This document shows positions 32,944 through 42,563 of a stretch of DNA of 64,000 bases, one piece after another (position 1 is the stretch's first letter; every line of letters starts with the position of its first letter). A program made the position numbers and the translations under genes. The notes under the pieces are model-generated. The model did no database searches and was not told where the DNA came from. It was given only the letters and a program-made list of their open reading frames with translations. The stretch is from an uncultured Eubacteriales bacterium. GTDB taxonomy: Bacteria; Bacillota; Clostridia; Lachnospirales; Lachnospiraceae. The DNA is taken from positions 1 through 64,000 of the forward strand of contig UQCD01000003.1 of the NCBI GenBank assembly GCA_900539455.1, in the 5' to 3' direction.

Positions 32944-33510
32944 TTACCAATACCTTTTATTCTTTAAAACTTTTTTCCTAATATATTTAAATGTATAATC
33001 TTCACCCATTACAGAAAGCATTTTTAAAAGCTTGTATAACAATTTCTCTACCTCTTTATTCATTACATAATGCCCCTTACCCTTTAAAAAATATTTCAAC
33101 GCATCATTATCTGTATATTTTTCTTTATTATAAATTTTACTGGCTGCAACTCTGTCACAAAACATTTCTACAATATAATTAACTGGCATTTTCATTCCGG
33201 CAAGTCCGACATCCTTATTTACCGGATAATCTATCCAATATTCAAAATGGTGCTTATTTCTGCCCTTGTGGTGCAGCCACGCTGTGGAAATTCCTTCTAT
33301 TTCCCTTTGTGCATTGTTTGGACTTCTATCTCCTTGAAAATACTTTACTCCCGGAATAAATTCCGATGGCATATACTTTGACATATCATGTAATAAGCCT
33401 TGTTTATATAAGCCACATTTAAAGCAATGCTTCATTACCATAAGCTTATGAGCATTTATTGTTCCTAAATGTCCACAAAACCTTTCAAAAAATGGCATTT
33501 GTTTTTCCAT
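32944..33510 (-). CDS. DUF5662 family protein
   Basis: A 188-residue protein of the DUF5662 type. Histidine/aspartate pairs stand out: KHCFKCGLYKQGLLHDMSKY (residues 27-46; HD pair) and WLHHKGRNKHHFEYW (about 78-92). These, with the YIVEMFCDRVAA segment, look like a metal site of HD-phosphohydrolase type, but activity is unproven. The C-terminus is basic (KKVLKNKRYW). It stands alone, with GGAAA upstream of the ATG and a hairpin after the stop. Confidence 0.8.
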   Translation of the reverse strand: MEKQMPFFERFCGHLGTINAHKLMVMKHCFKCGLYKQGLLHDMSKYMPSEFIPGVKYFQGDRSPNNAQREIEGISTAWLHHKGRNKHHFEYWIDYPVNKDVGLAGMKMPVNYIVEMFCDRVAASKIYNKEKYTDNDALKYFLKGKGHYVMNKEVEKLLYKLLKMLSVMGEDYTFKYIRKKVLKNKRYW

Positions 33511-33575
33511 AGCATTTCCTTTCTATTTTATTTATCATTGTTTTTCATGGATATTTTTTAACCAACAATAAATTA

Positions 33576-33619
33576 GGACAAATACTTTGTATTGCACAGC
33601 AATATACTTGTATTTGTCC
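33576..33619 (-). terminator. Terminator after aspartate kinase
   Basis: GGACAAATAC (33576-33585) and GTATTTGTCC (33610-33619) are perfect complements, with a second inner stem (ATTGC/GCAAT). The T-run on the minus strand is short. Confidence 0.6.
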
Positions 33620-33644
33620 ATATTTTATAATTGTCTGTTTATTT

Positions 33645-34964
33645 CTATAACTGAGTAAGTACAAAAATATCGTAAATAGCCTTTATAGCCTTATCGAAAT
33701 CAACATTTCTAACACCAATAATAATATTTAATTCACTTGAGCCCTGATCAATCATCTTAACATTAATATTTGCATGAGCAAGACTTGAGAAAATTCTAGC
33801 TGCTGTTCCCTTTGCAGCCTTCATATTTCTACCAACTACTGCAATAAGTGCTAAATCTGATTCAATTTCTATTGAATCTGGACTTGTAAGTCTATGAATA
33901 TCAGCTAAAACCTGCTGTTCCTTACCTTCAAACTCTGGCTGATGAACATATACTGTCATAGTATCAATACCTGATGGAACATGTTCAAAGGAAATACCAT
34001 GCTTTTCAAATGCCTCTAAAACCTTTCTGCCAAAACCGATTTCTGAGTTCATCATATCCTTCTCAATATTGATAGAAACAAAGCCCTTCTTACCAGCAAT
34101 ACCTGTAATAGTGTATTTTGACTGACGGCAGGTGCTTTCTACAATCATGGTACCTGGGTCTTCCGGCTTGTTTGTATTTTTAATATTAATTGGAATGCCT
34201 TCTTTTCTAACAGGAAAAATAGCATCCTCATGAAGAACTGTTGCTCCCATATATGAAAGCTCTCTAAGCTCTTTGTAAGTAATAGTTGTAATTACTTCTG
34301 GGTCTGGAACTATTCTTGGGTCAGCTACAAGGAATCCTGAAACATCTGTCCAGTTTTCATATAAATCTGCCTTTACAGCCTTTGCAACAATAGAACCTGT
34401 TACATCAGAGCCGCCTCTTGAAAAGGTCTTAACCTTTCCGTCTGGATAAGCACCATAAAAGCCCGGAACAACTGCTCTTTCAATAGTTTCAAGCTTTGCA
34501 CTTAAAATTTCATTTGTTGTATCTGCATCAAAGTTACCATTTTTATCAAAGAAAATAACTGTAGCAGAATCAATAAATTCATATCCTAGGTAATCTGCCA
34601 TAATAATGCCATTTAAGTACTCGCCTCTTGATGCTGCGTAATCGCTGCCAGCTAATGCGGCAAACTGGTCTTTTATAATAGCAAATTCATTATCTAAGGA
34701 TAAATCAAGACCAAGTCCTGTAATAATTTCATTATATCTATCTTTAATTTTGTTAAGCTCATCTGTAAATGACTTTCCTTCCTCAGCTAAAGCGTAACAC
34801 TGATATAACATATCTGTTACTTTTGTGTCATTTCCAAATCTCTTACCCGGAGCAGATGGTACTACATATCTGCGTCCTTCATCAGCTCTAATAATATCTC
34901 CAACTTTTTTAAATTGCTCTGCGCTTGCTAATGAGCTTCCGCCAAATTTTACAACCTTTTTCAT
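33645..34964 (-). CDS. Aspartate kinase
   Basis: A 439-residue aspartokinase, the first step from aspartate to lysine, threonine, methionine and diaminopimelate (also needed for spore dipicolinate). The kinase domain starts KKVVKFGGSSLASAEQF and has SRGEYLNG and TFSRGGSDVTGS. Two ACT domains follow (about 310-439), with FEHVPSGIDTMTV and the late MIDQGSSELNIIIGV, the usual allosteric part. The layout fits the AK III-like class without a homoserine dehydrogenase fusion. No lysine riboswitch is visible in the leader, so feedback is probably allosteric. Confidence 0.95.
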   Translation of the reverse strand: MKKVVKFGGSSLASAEQFKKVGDIIRADEGRRYVVPSAPGKRFGNDTKVTDMLYQCYALAEEGKSFTDELNKIKDRYNEIITGLGLDLSLDNEFAIIKDQFAALAGSDYAASRGEYLNGIIMADYLGYEFIDSATVIFFDKNGNFDADTTNEILSAKLETIERAVVPGFYGAYPDGKVKTFSRGGSDVTGSIVAKAVKADLYENWTDVSGFLVADPRIVPDPEVITTITYKELRELSYMGATVLHEDAIFPVRKEGIPINIKNTNKPEDPGTMIVESTCRQSKYTITGIAGKKGFVSINIEKDMMNSEIGFGRKVLEAFEKHGISFEHVPSGIDTMTVYVHQPEFEGKEQQVLADIHRLTSPDSIEIESDLALIAVVGRNMKAAKGTAARIFSSLAHANINVKMIDQGSSELNIIIGVRNVDFDKAIKAIYDIFVLTQL

Positions 34965-35026
34965 TTTTTGTTCCTTTCGCCATATATATTAATATATTTT
35001 CAAATAAATATACTTTTTCAACCCAC

Positions 35027-35055
35027 ATTATATAAGCAAACCATATTTTTTACAA
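35027..35055 (-). promoter_or_regulatory. Promoter of the aspartate kinase gene
   Basis: On the minus strand: TTGTAA (35055-35050), 17 bases, TATAAT (35032-35027). The leader to the ATG at 34964 is about 55 bases. Confidence 0.7.
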
Positions 35056-35144
35056 TCTGGCAAGCATTTTTTATTATTTTTTCAATTTTTCCTATTATCT
35101 TATATTCTTACTGCCTTATATCTTTCATTATCCTCTATCTATCT

Positions 35145-36173
35145 TTACCCTCTGTTTTTTCTTCTTTTTTGCTTTTTCATTGCCTTATATTTACGAATAG
35201 CATTTCTTCTGTTTTCATCTGTATAACCATTAAGAATATCCGGATAATTAGCTGCAAAATAGTCCAAAATAATATCTGCGTCCTCCTTTGATTTTCCCGG
35301 ACAGGCACATCTGAATTTTCTATTGCCTCTTATATGTAAGGTATATAAAATCTTAAAATGTAAACCAAAGGAATTTTTTAACTGACTGTTTTTATACACA
35401 AAAAGTATTTCACTAAGAGGCACAATATTTACATAAAAGCTGCCTAAATGTATAAAAAAGCCATCAGTTATGTGCATACCACCTGCTGAAATGCTCTCAT
35501 TAATCATTTGACAGTCCAAATCCTCAGAGAGCTTTTTAAAAGAGCTATACCCATAAAAGCTTTTAATTCTTCTAACAGATTGGTGCAGCACAGGGAATAC
35601 AATACACAAAAGATTATGTATTACTGCATACGCAAAATATACAATGTTTGCAATTAATACTATAAACACTAAATAATACAGATATATTTTACTATCCATC
35701 TGTACTAATACAATTTCGGGTGTCATTTTAGATAAATCTTCATAGTTCCAATTAATATCATCCGACATCGAATTAAGCATATTATCAAACAGGCTGTCTG
35801 TATGCTCAAAGCGTACCAGTATTGGTTCCTGTGAAAATTCCACTTTTTTCCCATCTGCATCATTTTCTAACAAAAAGAAAATACACTTTTTATTATCTAT
35901 TATTTCATAATAATAAGAACCCTTATGTTTATCTCCTACCATTAAATCATATCCTGAATAATATAAACTTGAAGGATTTATGCTTACATAGGTTTTTCCA
36001 TTTTCATAAGCATACACTGCCTTTTCTGCATCCTCTACATATTCACTAAAGAAAACCTCATCAAAAGGAATTACGCACAATAATGTAATTAAAAAAGCTA
36101 AAGGCAGTATAAAAATAACCAGATGCTTCATACTGGTCCTTCTGATATGAGAATATACTATATTTTTATTCAT
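35145..36173 (-). CDS. Membrane protein of unknown function
   Basis: A 342-residue protein I do not recognise. Membrane helices lie at about 18-37 and 166-195. The segment between them (about 40-160) would be outside the cell and contains YSGYDLMVGDKHKGSYYYEI; the C-terminal 140 residues are cytoplasmic and end in a strongly basic stretch (AMKKQKRRKNRG). The cytoplasmic part has GFFIHLGSFYVNIVPLSEIL, which resembles the PH-like strands of YcxB-type domains. It has its own start region and is not closely coupled to the aspartate kinase gene. Confidence 0.65.
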   Translation of the reverse strand: MNKNIVYSHIRRTSMKHLVIFILPLAFLITLLCVIPFDEVFFSEYVEDAEKAVYAYENGKTYVSINPSSLYYSGYDLMVGDKHKGSYYYEIIDNKKCIFFLLENDADGKKVEFSQEPILVRFEHTDSLFDNMLNSMSDDINWNYEDLSKMTPEIVLVQMDSKIYLYYLVFIVLIANIVYFAYAVIHNLLCIVFPVLHQSVRRIKSFYGYSSFKKLSEDLDCQMINESISAGGMHITDGFFIHLGSFYVNIVPLSEILFVYKNSQLKNSFGLHFKILYTLHIRGNRKFRCACPGKSKEDADIILDYFAANYPDILNGYTDENRRNAIRKYKAMKKQKRRKNRG

Positions 36174-36293
36174 TAATTTAACCTTTCTAGAATAATCCTC
36201 TACTCATTTAAAAATTATAGTTTCTTGTATTTTTCAATTAATTATAAAGCTTTACAGGTAATATTCTATAGCATTGTTCTACAATAATCAAGA

Positions 36294-36322
36294 TTGCAAT
36301 TTACTCTAAAAGCTGTTATCAT
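36294..36322 (+). promoter_or_regulatory. Promoter of the methyltransferase-hslO operon
   Basis: TTGCAA (36294-36299), 17 bases, TATCAT (36317-36322), 28 bases before the ATG. Confidence 0.65.
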
Positions 36323-36349
36323 AGGCTAAAACAGATTACGGAGGCTATT

Positions 36350-37135
36350 ATGAAATCCTATACAGGCTTTGCTTCGGTTTATGATTTATTTATGGACAAC
36401 ATTCCTTATGATAAATGGAGTTCCTATGTTTTAGATTTATTAAAAGAATATAATATAAATGACGGCATTATTTTAGATTTAGGCTGTGGTACAGGAAATA
36501 TTACTGAGCCACTGGCTAAGGCAGGCTACGATATGATTGGCATTGATAATTCTGATGAAATGCTAAACATTGCCTTAGACAAAAAATACGAAAACGATTT
36601 AGACATTTTATATTTAAATCAGGATATGCGTTCCTTTGAATTGTATGGAACTGTACGAGCTATTGTAAGTATTTGTGATTCAATAAACTATATTACAAGC
36701 ACTGAGGATTTAATAGAGGTTTTTAAACTTGTAAACAATTATCTTGATCCTGAGGGTATATTTATATTTGACCTAAATACTATTTACAAATATTCCCAGA
36801 TTGGCGACCGTACTATTGCTGAAAACAGGAAAGAAAGCAGCTTTATATGGGAAAATACATTTTTTACAGACACTAATATAAATCAATATGATTTAACTAT
36901 CTTTGAAAAATGTGAAGATACCTTGGATAATCTTTATGAAAAATTCGAGGAAACACATATACAAAGAGCTTATTCCCTGGAGGAAGTCAAGGCTGCCTTA
37001 AAAGAAGGCGGTCTTAGCTTTGTTACAGCCTATGATGCCTTTACCCACAACCCTGTAGCTTCTACCAGTGAAAGAATTTATGTTATCGCAAGGGAACAGG
37101 GTAAAAAAAATAAATTAAGTTACGAAAGGAAATAA
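36350..37135 (+). CDS. Class I SAM-dependent methyltransferase
   Basis: A 261-residue Rossmann-fold methyltransferase. Motif I is ILDLGCGTGNITEPLAKAGY (about 45-64), the acidic end of strand 2 is MIGIDNSDEML, and motif IV is AIVSICDSINYITS. It starts with the SYTGFASVYDLFMDNIPY pattern of a widespread Firmicute group whose substrate is not known. It ends 2 bases before hslO, so the two are co-expressed. GGAGG precedes the ATG. Confidence 0.9.
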   Translation: MKSYTGFASVYDLFMDNIPYDKWSSYVLDLLKEYNINDGIILDLGCGTGNITEPLAKAGYDMIGIDNSDEMLNIALDKKYENDLDILYLNQDMRSFELYGTVRAIVSICDSINYITSTEDLIEVFKLVNNYLDPEGIFIFDLNTIYKYSQIGDRTIAENRKESSFIWENTFFTDTNINQYDLTIFEKCEDTLDNLYEKFEETHIQRAYSLEEVKAALKEGGLSFVTAYDAFTHNPVASTSERIYVIAREQGKKNKLSYERK

Positions 37136-37137
37136 TT

Positions 37138-38007
37138 ATGTCTGATTATATTATAAGAGCTATGGCAGCCGGTGGTCAAATCAGAGCATTTGCTGCAACT
37201 ACAAAGGATTTAGTTGAACACGCAAGACAAATACACAACACCAGTCCTGTGGCTACTGCTGGTTTAGGAAGGATGCTTACTGCTGCCTCTATGATGGGTG
37301 CAACTTTAAAGAATTCTTCTGATGTTCTTACACTTATTGCAAAGGGAGATGGTCCGCTTGGCGGCATTACTGTTACTGCTGACTCTGCTTCAAATGTAAA
37401 GGGCTATGTAAATAATCCTTCCTTTGTAAATCCACCAAATTTCTTTGGAAAATTTGATGTAGGCGGTGCTATTGGTAATGGTACACTTACTGTTATTAAG
37501 GATATTGGTCTTAAAGAGCCTTATTCTGGACAGGTTTCACTTATTACCGGTGAGATTGCCGAGGACCTTACTTATTACTTTGCAACCAGCGAGCAGGTAC
37601 CTACCTCTGTTGCCTTAGGCGTGTTAATGAACAAAAATAATACTGTAAGGCAGGCAGGCGGCTTTATTATCCAGCTTATGCCTTTTGCTTCAGATGAGGT
37701 TATTGATGCCCTTGAAGCAAAGATTAAGGGAATTACCTCTATTACCAGCCTTTTAGATAGTGGTATGTCACCTGAGGACATATTAAACCAGGTACTTGGT
37801 GATATGGACTTAGAGATTACCGATACAATCCCTACTGCATATAACTGCAACTGTAGCAGAGAGCGTGTTACAAAAGCTATTATTAGTATTGGCAAAAAAG
37901 AAATTACTGATATGATAAATGAAGGCAAGGATATTGAGGTAAATTGCCACTTCTGTAATAAAAATTATGTATTTACACCGGAGGATTTAAAAAAACTTAT
38001 AAACTAA
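37138..38007 (+). CDS. hslO: Hsp33 redox-regulated chaperone
   Basis: A 289-residue Hsp33, a holdase activated when oxidation releases zinc from four cysteines. The zinc site is visible as CNCS (CxC) followed 31 residues on by CHFC (CxxC) in the C-terminal domain (about 235-285). The N-terminal domain has TAGLGRMLTAASMMGATLK and the GPLGGITVTADS block. Length is normal. It is translationally close to the upstream methyltransferase gene. Confidence 0.97.
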   Translation: MSDYIIRAMAAGGQIRAFAATTKDLVEHARQIHNTSPVATAGLGRMLTAASMMGATLKNSSDVLTLIAKGDGPLGGITVTADSASNVKGYVNNPSFVNPPNFFGKFDVGGAIGNGTLTVIKDIGLKEPYSGQVSLITGEIAEDLTYYFATSEQVPTSVALGVLMNKNNTVRQAGGFIIQLMPFASDEVIDALEAKIKGITSITSLLDSGMSPEDILNQVLGDMDLEITDTIPTAYNCNCSRERVTKAIISIGKKEITDMINEGKDIEVNCHFCNKNYVFTPEDLKKLIN

Positions 38008-38080
38008 AGGATTAGGATTTATTTACTGTGAATTACTTATAAAACCTACAGCCTATGGTTATAAATGCAGCTAATTTGTA

Positions 38081-38117
38081 AAAAAGAACTTATGATTTTA
38101 TACCATAAGTTCTTTTT
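38081..38117. terminator. Bidirectional terminator between hslO and the MutS-like gene
   Basis: AAAAAGAACTTATG (38081-38094) and CATAAGTTCTTTTT (38104-38117) form a perfect 14-bp stem with a 9-base loop. Confidence 0.85.
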
Positions 38118-38125
38118 CTACTTCT

Positions 38126-39727
38126 TTACCTTTCCCTATTTATTATTTTATCAAGCTCCAGTCCATATTTTTTTGCAATATCCCTTGCATAACTTAAACC
38201 ATCTGGAGTTGTCCTGACAAGCTTATAGCTTCGCTTTCCGTTTGAGGTATCCTCCATAGTAGCAACAAGATTATCAATCTTGCTTTTATTATCCTTATGG
38301 CTGTTAAACTCCTCAAGCTTCATAGGCAAATCGTGGATATGAGTTACAAAAAGTCCTCTAAGCCCTATTATTCCTAATGCTGTAATAACCTCGCTGGCAA
38401 TATAGGATGCCTCCTGACCCGATGTTGACGAAAATGCCTCATCTAACAAAAGCAGGCTATCCTCATTTACCTTGTCTAAAATGCGGCTAAGCTTATCGCA
38501 CTCAAACTCTAATCTGCCTTTTCCATAATTATTTTCATCAGAGGATGGAAAATGTGTGTAAATTCCGTTTACATGACTAATAACTGCACTCTTTGCCGGT
38601 ACATATAAGCCTAGCTGGAATAGTGCCTGAATCATTCCTACAGTATATAAAAATACTGACTTTCCACCATGATTTGGTCCTGTAATTATATAAAAGCGTC
38701 CATTTTCATCAAACTCAAAATCATTAGTTACAATATCTGAGTCTGGCACTTTAATTACAACCATTGGGTTATAGGCACCTATTAAGGTACACTTCTTTTC
38801 CTTAACCTCTGCCAGCTCTGGCTTACACATACTATAGCCCTTATCCAGCATATCAAAAATAAATTTCATAGCAGCATTTAAAAATCTAAGGTCATTTAAT
38901 ACACCTACCAGAAAATCTGTGCTTCCTGCAAAATATTTATTAATAAGCGGCTCAAAATTTCTTATATTTTTTCTGAAAATCTGGTTAAGGCAATAATCAA
39001 TAGATGACTTAAATGCCAACTGGTCATGCTTATCCAAAGTTTTTAAAATTGAGCTAAGGCTAGCCATACAGGTAAAGCTGTCCTGTCCACCCTTTCCAAG
39101 CAGCTTGTCTACAATACTTCCATTTTTATATTCTTTTGTATTAATAGAAACTACCCCTGCCTCTCTTGCCTGCAAGGAGCCGTCCATATTAATACCAATA
39201 GTAATACTTTTTATATTACCAATATTTGTTTCCATTTTTTCAATTTCTTTTTTTAAGGTATTAAATTCCTCACTTTCATATCTTTTTCTGACAATATCCT
39301 GAAAGCTTTTAATGCCCTTTGACTTTACCTGATACTTAAGCAGACTCTCGCCTAGCATATCAATAATTTCTACATACATTTCAAGAATTTTAACTGAAAA
39401 CAAATTACTTTCTGTTGTCATATCGCATTGATTTGTAGCCTTCCTCATATCGCATATGTTTTGAATAAGAGGGACTGCCTTAACAAAGGTATCATATATT
39501 TCCCTATGATTTACAATATCCTCCACAACATCTACTCTGTACTTAATTACCTCTGGATTTTTTGTAAAATAATTTTTAAGTTCCAAATTGGGTATTCCTA
39601 AAAAGCTTTCTCTTTTTAAAAAAATAAGACCGTCAATACCCAGGTTTGAAATAAAATCAAAATCTGTAAAGCAATCCTTTTCGTAATCGGAATAACCCTC
39701 CGGATATAATAAGCTAATCATCTCCAT
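38126..39727 (-). CDS. MutS-like ATPase without the mismatch-recognition domain
   Basis: A 533-residue MutS-family protein. The C-terminal ABC-type ATPase (about 325-533) has Walker A GPNHGGKSVFLYTVG, Walker B LLLLDEAFSSTSG, and the later THIHDLP. The upstream part is a helical MutS core/lever region. Domain I of MutS, which reads mismatches with a Phe-x-Glu motif, is absent, and there is no Smr nuclease as in MutS2. It therefore belongs to the short MutS-like families of unknown role and is unlikely to do standard mismatch repair. Single gene, convergent with hslO. Confidence 0.85.
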   Translation of the reverse strand: MEMISLLYPEGYSDYEKDCFTDFDFISNLGIDGLIFLKRESFLGIPNLELKNYFTKNPEVIKYRVDVVEDIVNHREIYDTFVKAVPLIQNICDMRKATNQCDMTTESNLFSVKILEMYVEIIDMLGESLLKYQVKSKGIKSFQDIVRKRYESEEFNTLKKEIEKMETNIGNIKSITIGINMDGSLQAREAGVVSINTKEYKNGSIVDKLLGKGGQDSFTCMASLSSILKTLDKHDQLAFKSSIDYCLNQIFRKNIRNFEPLINKYFAGSTDFLVGVLNDLRFLNAAMKFIFDMLDKGYSMCKPELAEVKEKKCTLIGAYNPMVVIKVPDSDIVTNDFEFDENGRFYIITGPNHGGKSVFLYTVGMIQALFQLGLYVPAKSAVISHVNGIYTHFPSSDENNYGKGRLEFECDKLSRILDKVNEDSLLLLDEAFSSTSGQEASYIASEVITALGIIGLRGLFVTHIHDLPMKLEEFNSHKDNKSKIDNLVATMEDTSNGKRSYKLVRTTPDGLSYARDIAKKYGLELDKIINRER

Positions 39728-39844
39728 CTACCTTTTTCTCCTTTTATTGCATGATTTAATCACAACTTAACCTTAAAACATAGGATAATTGTAACATAAA
39801 AGGACACTTTTTCCAACACCACCCCTTACATTATATTTCTACAA

Positions 39845-42427
39845 TTAAGCTATTTTTATAACCAATTCTCCATTTTCCACATCAACTACCATTGTATCTC
39901 CTGTCTTTACCTTATCAGCTAAAATTTCTCTTGCGGCTAAGGTTTCTATATGCTTTTGTAAATATCTCTTAAGAGGTCTTGCACCATAAGAAACATCATA
40001 TGCAGACTCAATTACAAAGTCTTTTGCCTTATCTGTAAGAGCAATTTTTAATTCCTTATCAGCAAGACGCTTATTAATATCTGCAATAAGCAAATCTACA
40101 ATGCCGCCAATATTATCCTTTGTAAGAGGCTTAAACATAATAATTTCATCTAATCTGTTTAAAAACTCTGGTCTGAAGGAATTTCTAAGCTGTGTCATTA
40201 CCATATTTTCAGCTTCACTATTTATATTTCCATTTTCATCAATACCATCTAACAAATATGATGAACCAATGTTTGATGTAAGAATAATAATTGTGTTCTT
40301 AAAATCTACTGTTCTTCCTTGTGAGTCTGTAATTCTACCGTCATCAAGTACCTGCAGCAAAATATTAAATACATCAGGGTGTGCCTTTTCTATTTCATCA
40401 AACAATACAACTGAATATGGTTTTCTTCTGACTGCCTCTGTAAGCTGGCCACCCTCATCATAGCCTACATATCCCGGAGGTGCTCCTACAAGTCTGGATA
40501 CACTATGTTTCTCCATGTACTCGGACATATCAATACGAATCATATTCTGTTCATTATCAAACAGGCTTTCTGCAAGTGATTTTGCAAGCTCTGTTTTACC
40601 TACACCTGTAGGACCTAAGAACAGGAAGGAACCAATAGGCTTTGTAGGGTCTTTAATACCAGCCTTTGACCTGATAATAGCTTCTGTTACCTTTTCTACA
40701 CCCTCATCCTGACCTACTACTCTCTTATGAAGCTCCTTAGCCAGATTAAGTGTTTTACTTCTTTCTGTTTCATTTAATTTTGTAACAGGAATACCAGTCC
40801 ATCTTGAAATAATTTTTGCAATTTCTTCCTCAGTAACAGATTCTCTAATAAGTGACAAATCTTTATTTTTAATTTTGTCTTCTTCCTCTTTCAGTTTTCT
40901 GTTCAATTCTGGCAGCTTACCATACTGGATTTCTGCAACCTTTTCAAGATTATATTCTCTTTTGGCTATATTCATTTCCTGAGTAGCCTTTTCAATTTCC
41001 TCTCTTATTTTACTAAGATTTTCAACTGAGGACTTCTCATTTTCCCATAATGCCTTTTTATTCTTAAACTCATCCCGCATTTCTGCCAGCTCTTTACGAA
41101 GGTCCTCTAATCTTTCCTTACTAAGATTATCAGTTTCCTTCTTTAAGGCTGCTTCCTCAATTTCCAGCGTCATTACCTTTCTTCTAAGCTCATCCAGCTC
41201 TGTTGGCATAGAATCCAGCTCTGTCTTAATCATAGCACAGGCTTCATCTACCAGGTCAATAGCCTTATCAGGTAAAAATCTATCTGTTATATACCGGTTT
41301 GAAAGCACTGCTGCTGAAACTAATGCGCCATCGTTTATCTTAACACCATGGAACACCTCATATCTTTCCTTTAATCCTCTAAGAATTGAAATAGTATCCT
41401 CAACTGTAGGCTCATCCACCAATACAGGCTGAAATCTTCTTTCCAAAGCAGGGTCCTTTTCAATATACTTTCTATATTCATCAAGGGTTGTAGCACCAAT
41501 ACAATGAAGCTCGCCTCTTGCAAGCATTGGCTTTAACATATTGCCTGCGTCCATAGCTCCGTCTGTTTTACCTGCGCCAACAATAGTATGCAGCTCATCA
41601 ATAAACAGAATAATTTTTCCTTCTGACTTTTTGACCTCTTCCAGTACAGCCTTAAGTCTTTCTTCAAATTCGCCTCTATACTTAGCGCCTGCAACTAATG
41701 CGCCCATATCCAGTGCGAAAATAATTTTATCCTTAAGTCCCTCTGGTACATCGCCTTGTACAATACGCTGTGCCAGACCCTCGACTGCTGCTGTTTTACC
41801 AACACCAGGCTCACCTATAAGTACAGGATTGTTTTTAGTCTTTCTTGAAAGAATTCTGATAACATTTCTTATTTCGCTGTCCCTGCCAATAACCGGGTCA
41901 AGCTTTTGCTGTCTGGCTCTTTCAACTAAGTCAACACCATACTTTGTAAGAGTATCATAGGTATCCTCTGGATTGTCCGAGGTAACTCTCTGATTTCCTC
42001 TTACATCTGCTAATGCCTTAAGGAAATTATCCTTTGTAATATTGTAGTTTTTGAAAAGCTCCTTTATAGCCTTATTTGGATATTTAATAAGTGCAAGCAT
42101 TAAATGTTCAACTGATACATAGTCATCGTTAAACTGCTTTAGCTCGTCCTCTGCTGAAATAAGTACACGATTTAAGTCGTTACTTATACGCAAATCTCCT
42201 CCTTGCACCTTTGGTTTTTTATCTATAAGATTTTTAACTGAATTCTTAAAAGAATTTAAGTCTAGTCCCATTTTCTCTATCATTTTGCCAATCAGACCAT
42301 CATCTTGATTTGCTAGTGAAAAGAGCAAATGTTCCTGATCAATCTCTTGATTGCCAAATTCATATGCAAGCTTCTCACAATTATTTATTGCTTCTAGTGA
42401 CTTTTGTGTAAATTTGTTGATGTTCAT
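39845..42427 (-). CDS. clpB: ClpB disaggregase
   Basis: An 860-residue Hsp100 chaperone that, with DnaK, extracts proteins from aggregates. It has an N-domain with two Clp repeats (about 5-145), AAA-1 with GEPGVGKTA and IILFIDELHTIVGAG, the coiled-coil middle domain (about 400-520) that marks ClpB rather than ClpA/ClpC, and AAA-2 with GPTGVGKTE and VVLFDEIEKAHPDV. The start at 42427 follows GAAGGAGGAG; an upstream in-frame ATG precedes that site. The promoter overlaps a CIRCE element, so HrcA should control it. Confidence 0.97.
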   Translation of the reverse strand: MNINKFTQKSLEAINNCEKLAYEFGNQEIDQEHLLFSLANQDDGLIGKMIEKMGLDLNSFKNSVKNLIDKKPKVQGGDLRISNDLNRVLISAEDELKQFNDDYVSVEHLMLALIKYPNKAIKELFKNYNITKDNFLKALADVRGNQRVTSDNPEDTYDTLTKYGVDLVERARQQKLDPVIGRDSEIRNVIRILSRKTKNNPVLIGEPGVGKTAAVEGLAQRIVQGDVPEGLKDKIIFALDMGALVAGAKYRGEFEERLKAVLEEVKKSEGKIILFIDELHTIVGAGKTDGAMDAGNMLKPMLARGELHCIGATTLDEYRKYIEKDPALERRFQPVLVDEPTVEDTISILRGLKERYEVFHGVKINDGALVSAAVLSNRYITDRFLPDKAIDLVDEACAMIKTELDSMPTELDELRRKVMTLEIEEAALKKETDNLSKERLEDLRKELAEMRDEFKNKKALWENEKSSVENLSKIREEIEKATQEMNIAKREYNLEKVAEIQYGKLPELNRKLKEEEDKIKNKDLSLIRESVTEEEIAKIISRWTGIPVTKLNETERSKTLNLAKELHKRVVGQDEGVEKVTEAIIRSKAGIKDPTKPIGSFLFLGPTGVGKTELAKSLAESLFDNEQNMIRIDMSEYMEKHSVSRLVGAPPGYVGYDEGGQLTEAVRRKPYSVVLFDEIEKAHPDVFNILLQVLDDGRITDSQGRTVDFKNTIIILTSNIGSSYLLDGIDENGNINSEAENMVMTQLRNSFRPEFLNRLDEIIMFKPLTKDNIGGIVDLLIADINKRLADKELKIALTDKAKDFVIESAYDVSYGARPLKRYLQKHIETLAAREILADKVKTGDTMVVDVENGELVIKIA

Positions 42428-42481
42428 ATGCTCCTCCTTCTCAAACAAATTTTAATATGTTTGTGGTTTTCTTGTAAGCAT

Positions 42482-42510
42482 AAAATATCACTTCTTATTA
42501 GCACTGTCAA
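42482..42510 (-). promoter_or_regulatory. Promoter of clpB
   Basis: On the minus strand: TTGACA (42510-42505), 17 bases, TATTTT (42487-42482). The -35 lies inside the CIRCE element. Confidence 0.75.
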
Positions 42511-42524
42511 GAGGTGAGTGCTAA
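42498..42524 (-). promoter_or_regulatory. CIRCE element (HrcA operator)
   Basis: TTAGCACTG, 9 bases, GAGTGCTAA. The CIRCE consensus is TTAGCACTC-N9-GAGTGCTAA, so 17 of 18 arm positions match. It lies about 70 bases upstream of clpB and covers its -35. Confidence 0.93.
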
Positions 42525-42563
42525 TTATTTTATAAAAAAAATATAAACTTTTTTTCACACCCC

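Noticed and set aside
34965..35144. Lysine riboswitch upstream of aspartate kinase.
   Set aside because: The leader after the promoter is about 55 bases and A/T-rich, with no conserved riboswitch core.
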